64,000 bases of DNA from Lutraria lutraria (taxonomy: Eukaryota; Mollusca; Bivalvia; Venerida; Mactridae): positions 30,801,912 to 30,865,911 of the forward strand of contig OZ026848.1 in assembly GCA_964023205.1 (NCBI GenBank). Direction: 5' to 3'. The notes under the pieces were generated by a model. That model was not told the origin of the DNA. It saw only the letters and a program-made list of their open reading frames with translations, and made no database searches. The position numbers were made by a program, and so were the translations under genes. This document shows, in pieces, positions 60,501 through 64,000 of this stretch; the stretch's first letter is position 1, and each line of letters opens with the position of its first letter.

Positions 60501-63500
60501 GTAACTTTTTAGGTGGTAGTTGTCCGCGGACGAGTAGCAAATCAGAAAAAAGAACACTGTATAAAAGTTACCGAATGCTCAAGATCTGTCGCCGAATCTT
60601 GTAATATATTTTTAAAGATCGGCAACTTGTCAGTCATATCTTTAATTGACCATGCTTATTTAAGTTGTTTGCACCTATCAACACCAATTTTAATTACCCC
60701 AAGCTTTGATGCATCAAATTTATCGTGAGTTCTTCTTTCTTCATCGTCAAAGACTCGTTAATTTTCAAGAATGAGTGTTACATTTATATTTTCATAAGGT
60801 ATACAAACTTCGGACAAAAAAATTCGGATAACATCACTATATCGTGCAGATCAGACGTCATCTAATTGGTATTTAATGTTAACCTTCTATAATTGTGTTA
60901 TCTTGTCCTTGATATTTAATCATGTGGCGCACATTCATGATGAAATCTCCATTTGCCAGGACAGCAGTGTTATTATAGTCGTATTAAAATCAATTTCAAT
61001 TTATGCTGGATTATGGCAGGTAGTTTTACCTGATTATGGTAAACATCTCCCTTTACATTTTAATGTTATTGCAGCTCAAAAAGGCAAAAGGTTTAAGAGC
61101 CAAAGAAATTGAAGTTACCATCCGTGAATTTTGTGAAAGGGATTTATCTCCTTTCCTACCAAGCAACACAACTCACATGTAGTAATTGAATGTCATATTG
61201 ATATTGTGGCATATGCCTTTGGGTGTATACATTCAATACAAAATCTGAGCAGCAAAACTGACCTAGGTAGACTATACACCAAATAAGATTATTAAAAAAT
61301 CACATTTAATAGTACAGCTGTTGATAGTTAAGATTCGGACAAGTTGATTTTTGTTCCGGACAACCTAGATTTTCCAGTCTACTTGTCCGGTGACAAGTAG
61401 AAAAATATGATATTTCCACACCCCTGGATTACTTGATAACAAAAGATTCGTGATTTGATTTGTGGATCGTAAGTGTTGAATCGCGGATTGGATCGGATCG
61501 GATCACCACTTACCTAACGATCCACAGCCCCAGTACTGGTTCTTCCCAGGAACGATGGTTAGGTGAACTGTCTGTCTCATACAACACTGACTGAAAAAGG
61601 GGCGTAGAACTCAATATAAACAAACATCTAAGCAGTCAATTTGGCCTCTGGCTGCCTCTTATTGAAAACATTGATGTAGTGAGAAATTGGTAGCAAAAGA
61701 AAACAACATTAAAAATATCTTCTTTTTTTCACTTTTTAATAAGTCATGTACACTTTACTGAACAATTGTTTATTGCCAGGGCTCAACAAATTAATTTATT
61801 TGCTTGTAAATACAAGTTGAAATTCACTCAGAACGATTTTAATATGCTGTAGAACCAGTTAAAAATCTTAAGCTGGATGTCCAGCAGGATGGGTGTCTGA
61901 AAAAGTCAAGCCCAGATTACACTAACAGATTTCTGACTCTTCAGTCTTATTAACTTTCTTAAATTAGCATTAAATTGTTTTGAATTATCTCATTTCGGCC
62001 GTTATTATAGGATTAAACTTTCATTTCTGGTCGTTTATCGATGTGTAAACTCCCTCAGACCTCATAACACATTGAATAAAGTCCAAAGGGCTTTATGTGA
62101 AATGTATGTTATGAGGTCTGAGGGAGTTTACTCTTCGATAAACGACCAGAAATGAAAGTTTAATCCTTTTATTTTCAATTAAATTCATTTGTTTTATCAA
62201 ATTCTTACAAATGTCCAGCATGAACCGCTAAAACTCTTTAGCTGGTAAAATCTTATACATGTATCACTTGATGACGTCATGATATGACGTCATCAGATAG
62301 GAATGTAAATAGTAAAGTAGTGTGGTTCATTGTAGGATTAAACATTCATTTCTGGTCAATCATGGAAGTGTTAACTCCCTCTGACCTCATAATACACATT
62401 GAATAAAGCCTGTAATACTGAATCTGTAATTGGTTGTTTTATGTTTTACAGTTCACATAATTAGTCAAAAGTAGTCCGCCGATGATGTACAGAAATAAAA
62501 GTTTCCGATTGAAAAGGAGTTTATCGAAGTGTAAAATCCCTCCATTGACCAATCAAAATGCGTAGATTTGTAAGAATTGGAAATAATAATTTGGCAAACA
62601 ATTGGTTTCGGTCCTATTCAGATAAGCACAAACCTGGTGTGTCACAGTGTGGCAAAGTTTTATGGATACATTACTTTTGATTGCATTTGATGGATTTGGG
62701 GTTTAATGTCACCATTGCAAAAACTTGAAAACTACAGTATTCCTGTTTAATAAATATTTGAAAACCTGGTTTGGTGGCATTACCTTGTTTCTTGTCTTCA
62801 TTTGTCTACAGCAGCTAGCTGTTTATCCCACAGCAAGATAGTTTAAAAACTGAAGTATTTGGTGAATATTTTGCGCAAAATAAACAAGGAAGATTTATTA
62901 TCAGCGGGATGTGTTTATAATCTTGATGTTATCAGCCTGCCTTTTATGCATTCAGGAAAATAAATCTCTCAACTGAATGCAGTAAAAAGGAAGTTAAATA
63001 ATATGAGCTATGTTATACAGTTGAGTCTCGTTATCTCAAATTCCTAGTGACTGTGGAAATTAGTTTCAAATAAACAGAATTGAAATAAACAGTCACTGCA
63101 TAATTTGATGGGTCCAGGGATTTTTTTGGGGCGATTTTATAGCCGAAATTCGGTCATATTCCAAATGGAAAATAGTATATTTTTTCCCAATTCACAGACA
63201 AAAATTCCCAATCCCTCCAAAAAAAAGTTTTTTTATTTTTTTTAAGAAATTTTTATAAGTTCAATAACATCACTATTGGTAGTAAATTACCTTATTCTGC
63301 TACTGTTTTATGTGTAAATAAGTAGAGTAAGTTGAACATTGCAAAAATTGTATTTATGCATTTTCCCCTAATTTGATTAAAACACCGCGAAAATTCCCAA
63401 TCCCAAGGGTATTGGTCATATTCCCAAATTACATCTAATACTATGTATACATGTATGTTTGTCCGTCCATCCAAATTGTGGTGTTCCTCCATTCAAATTT

Positions 63501-64000
63501 TGGTTTCCGAGCAATAACTCAAGAAACATTTCATGGATTGTTTTCATATTTTACATGAAGGTGTATAATAATAAAGTTCATGCCAAGATGGATTTCCATT
63601 AAAATCCAAACATTTTCACAGGAGTTATGGCCCCTTTTTGACATAGCTCTCAGCGGGGGCATTCGTACCCGCTGGACACATTTCTAGTTTACATTTGAAT
63701 CACAAATAAACAACCATCAATGTGCATTGTGGTACATTACTGAAGAAAATTTATTTTGAATTAGTAAACCGTCTTGGTCGATAAAAATGAGAAAATTTCA
63801 AAATTGGCGTAATCTAATGGGATAAAATGTTGGGAAGACTCTATAGTTCATTTGCATATAGGGCTTGAATGGTTACATTAAAAAACTGTGAATGGCATTA
63901 TCTTGTAAATAGAATAATTAGTTGTTTGTTCTTCTGTTTTATATCTGTGTAAACAATTTAGATATTTCTTTATTTGGCATGATTTCTTATTTCTGTGGTT
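57537..64000 (+). CDS. ACTR3: Actin-related protein 3 (Arp2/3 complex), 5' part
   Basis: Arp3 is one of the two actin-like subunits of the Arp2/3 complex, which nucleates branched actin filaments. Exon 1 (57537-57580) encodes [15 protein letters not shown], with the phosphate-binding DNGTG loop of the actin fold. Exon 2 (59550-59730) continues [20 protein letters not shown] and on to [20 protein letters not shown], colinear with known Arp3. Splice sites are GT-AG with phase 2 between the exons and phase 0 at the end of exon 2. No further coding exon appears before the window ends, so intron 2 is at least 4.2 kb. An alternative first exon lies at 58356. Confidence 0.96.
58356..58399 (+). CDS. 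ACTR3: Alternative first exon of ACTR3
   Basis: ATG at 58356 opens [15 protein letters not shown] and ends at a GTAGGT donor (58400). It has the same 44-nt length and the same phase 2 as exon 1, so it joins exon 2 in frame. It keeps VIIDNGTG but changes the first residues from AGRLPA to PYMKHA. An alternative promoter is the simplest reading; transcripts are needed to confirm use. Confidence 0.75.
59915..60062 (+). repeat. tRNA-derived SINE, left part
   Basis: The head 'gcctccatgagcgagtggtt' (box A-like) and 'gggttcgagtcc' (box B) look tRNA-Ser/Leu-like. The body 'ggaggatgggagtctagtac' breaks off at 60062 and resumes at 61532. Confidence 0.85.
60451..61426. mobile_element. 976-bp hAT-like element nested in the previous transposon
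   Basis: Perfect 13-bp ends CAGGGGTGTGGAA and TTCCACACCCCTG, flanked by GATTACT on both sides (60444-60450 and 61427-61433). 'cggacaagta' and 'tacttgtccg' form subterminal inverted motifs. Confidence 0.9.
61075..61182 (+). other. Exon-like open stretch inside the nested element
   Basis: After an acceptor-like 'tgttattgcag' comes a 35-codon frame, [19 protein letters not shown] then [16 protein letters not shown], ending in TAG. Its composition is protein-like and unlike the surrounding AT-rich sequence. It could be a captured host exon or a scrap of transposase; I do not recognise it. Confidence 0.3.
61532..61620 (+). repeat. tRNA-derived SINE, right part
   Basis: 'agtactggttcttcccagga' then 'ggttaggtgaactgtctgtc' continues the SINE broken at 60062 and matches the minus strand of 14579-14660. 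Confidence 0.8.
62010..62166. repeat. 157-bp palindrome with 60-bp arms
   Basis: The left arm from 62010 ('ggattaaactttcatttctg') and the right arm ending 62166 are reverse complements over about 60 bp with two mismatches. A third, single diverged copy of the arm lies at 62335-62395. Confidence 0.92.
62269..62295. repeat. Inverted pair of TGACGTCA motifs
   Basis: TGATGACGTCAT and ATGACGTCATCA are perfect inverted 12-mers three bases apart. Each contains the CRE/ATF octamer TGACGTCA. It lies in ACTR3 intron 2 beside the large palindrome. Confidence 0.7.
63450..63690 (-). repeat. Dispersed repeat ending 'agcgggggcattcgtacccg'
   Basis: Runs of the type 'caataactcaagaaacattt' and 'ggagttatggccccttttt', with a terminal 'gcgggggcat', are the pattern of the family at 53664. 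ACTR3 intron 2. Confidence 0.55.

Larger units (their letters stand above)
60063..61531. mobile_element. Transposon inserted into the SINE
   Basis: The ends AGAGCTGTGG and CCACAGCCCC are imperfect inverted repeats. AGTACTGGTT is duplicated at 60053-60062 and 61532-61541, and the SINE copy at 14.6 kb has it once. Some of the 10 bp may be chance identity. It is itself split by the next element, leaving about 490 bp of its own. Confidence 0.85.

Overview
The window is animal nuclear DNA, most likely from a bivalve mollusc. Coding sequence is split into short exons with GT-AG introns, the background is AT-rich, and the space between exons is packed with satellites, tRNA-derived SINEs, fold-back MITEs and DNA transposons. 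Several repeats (the 'gaccttgacctttg' block, the 'atgcccccg...cgggggcat' block, SINE tails) are of kinds I associate with clam and other bivalve genomes. The species call is inference.

Six protein-coding genes can be rebuilt from splice sites with agreeing phases, and one more long coding region belongs to a transposon. From left to right: (1) on the minus strand, 1-7402, a single-pass membrane protein with a cysteine-rich ectodomain and a cytoplasmic ZU5-UPA-like region, running off the left edge; (2) on the minus strand, 14417-26642, a complete eight-exon B-type cyclin of about 409 residues with a destruction box and two CCAAT boxes 31 bp apart upstream; (3) inside its fourth intron, on the opposite strand, a 5.17 kb DNA transposon (19490-24661) with terminal inverted repeats, a 7-bp target duplication and a 1,023-codon reading frame broken by one stop codon; (4, 5) on the minus strand, two tandem paralogous genes (30152-32557 and 36748-39876) for small secreted peptides of 88 and 87 residues with a CxxxC-CxxxC helical-hairpin-like cysteine pattern, each with its own TATA box and a conserved upstream block; (6) on the minus strand, 44195-50738, a complete eight-exon OVCA2-type serine hydrolase including a 23-nt exon; (7) on the plus strand, 57537 to the right edge, the 5' end of the Arp3 gene (ACTR3) with two alternative 44-nt first exons.

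Repeats dominate the rest. 9478-11672 is a 26-bp satellite with a 130-bp higher-order period. 54055-55480 is a ~111-bp satellite cut by a 334-bp TTAA-target MITE. 51598-52314 is a short-period array that flips orientation part way. 42744-43120, 34407-34922, 45631-45808, 50036-50211, 49138-49529 and others are terminal-inverted-repeat elements. In the first Arp3 intron a SINE is split by one transposon, which is itself split by a second. The transposon in the cyclin intron sits in an old copy of the repeat seen uninterrupted near 43.07 kb, so the window contains both filled and empty versions of the insertion site.

No bacterial, viral or CRISPR features were seen. The genes do not form an obvious pathway; they look like ordinary neighbours in a repeat-rich animal chromosome.
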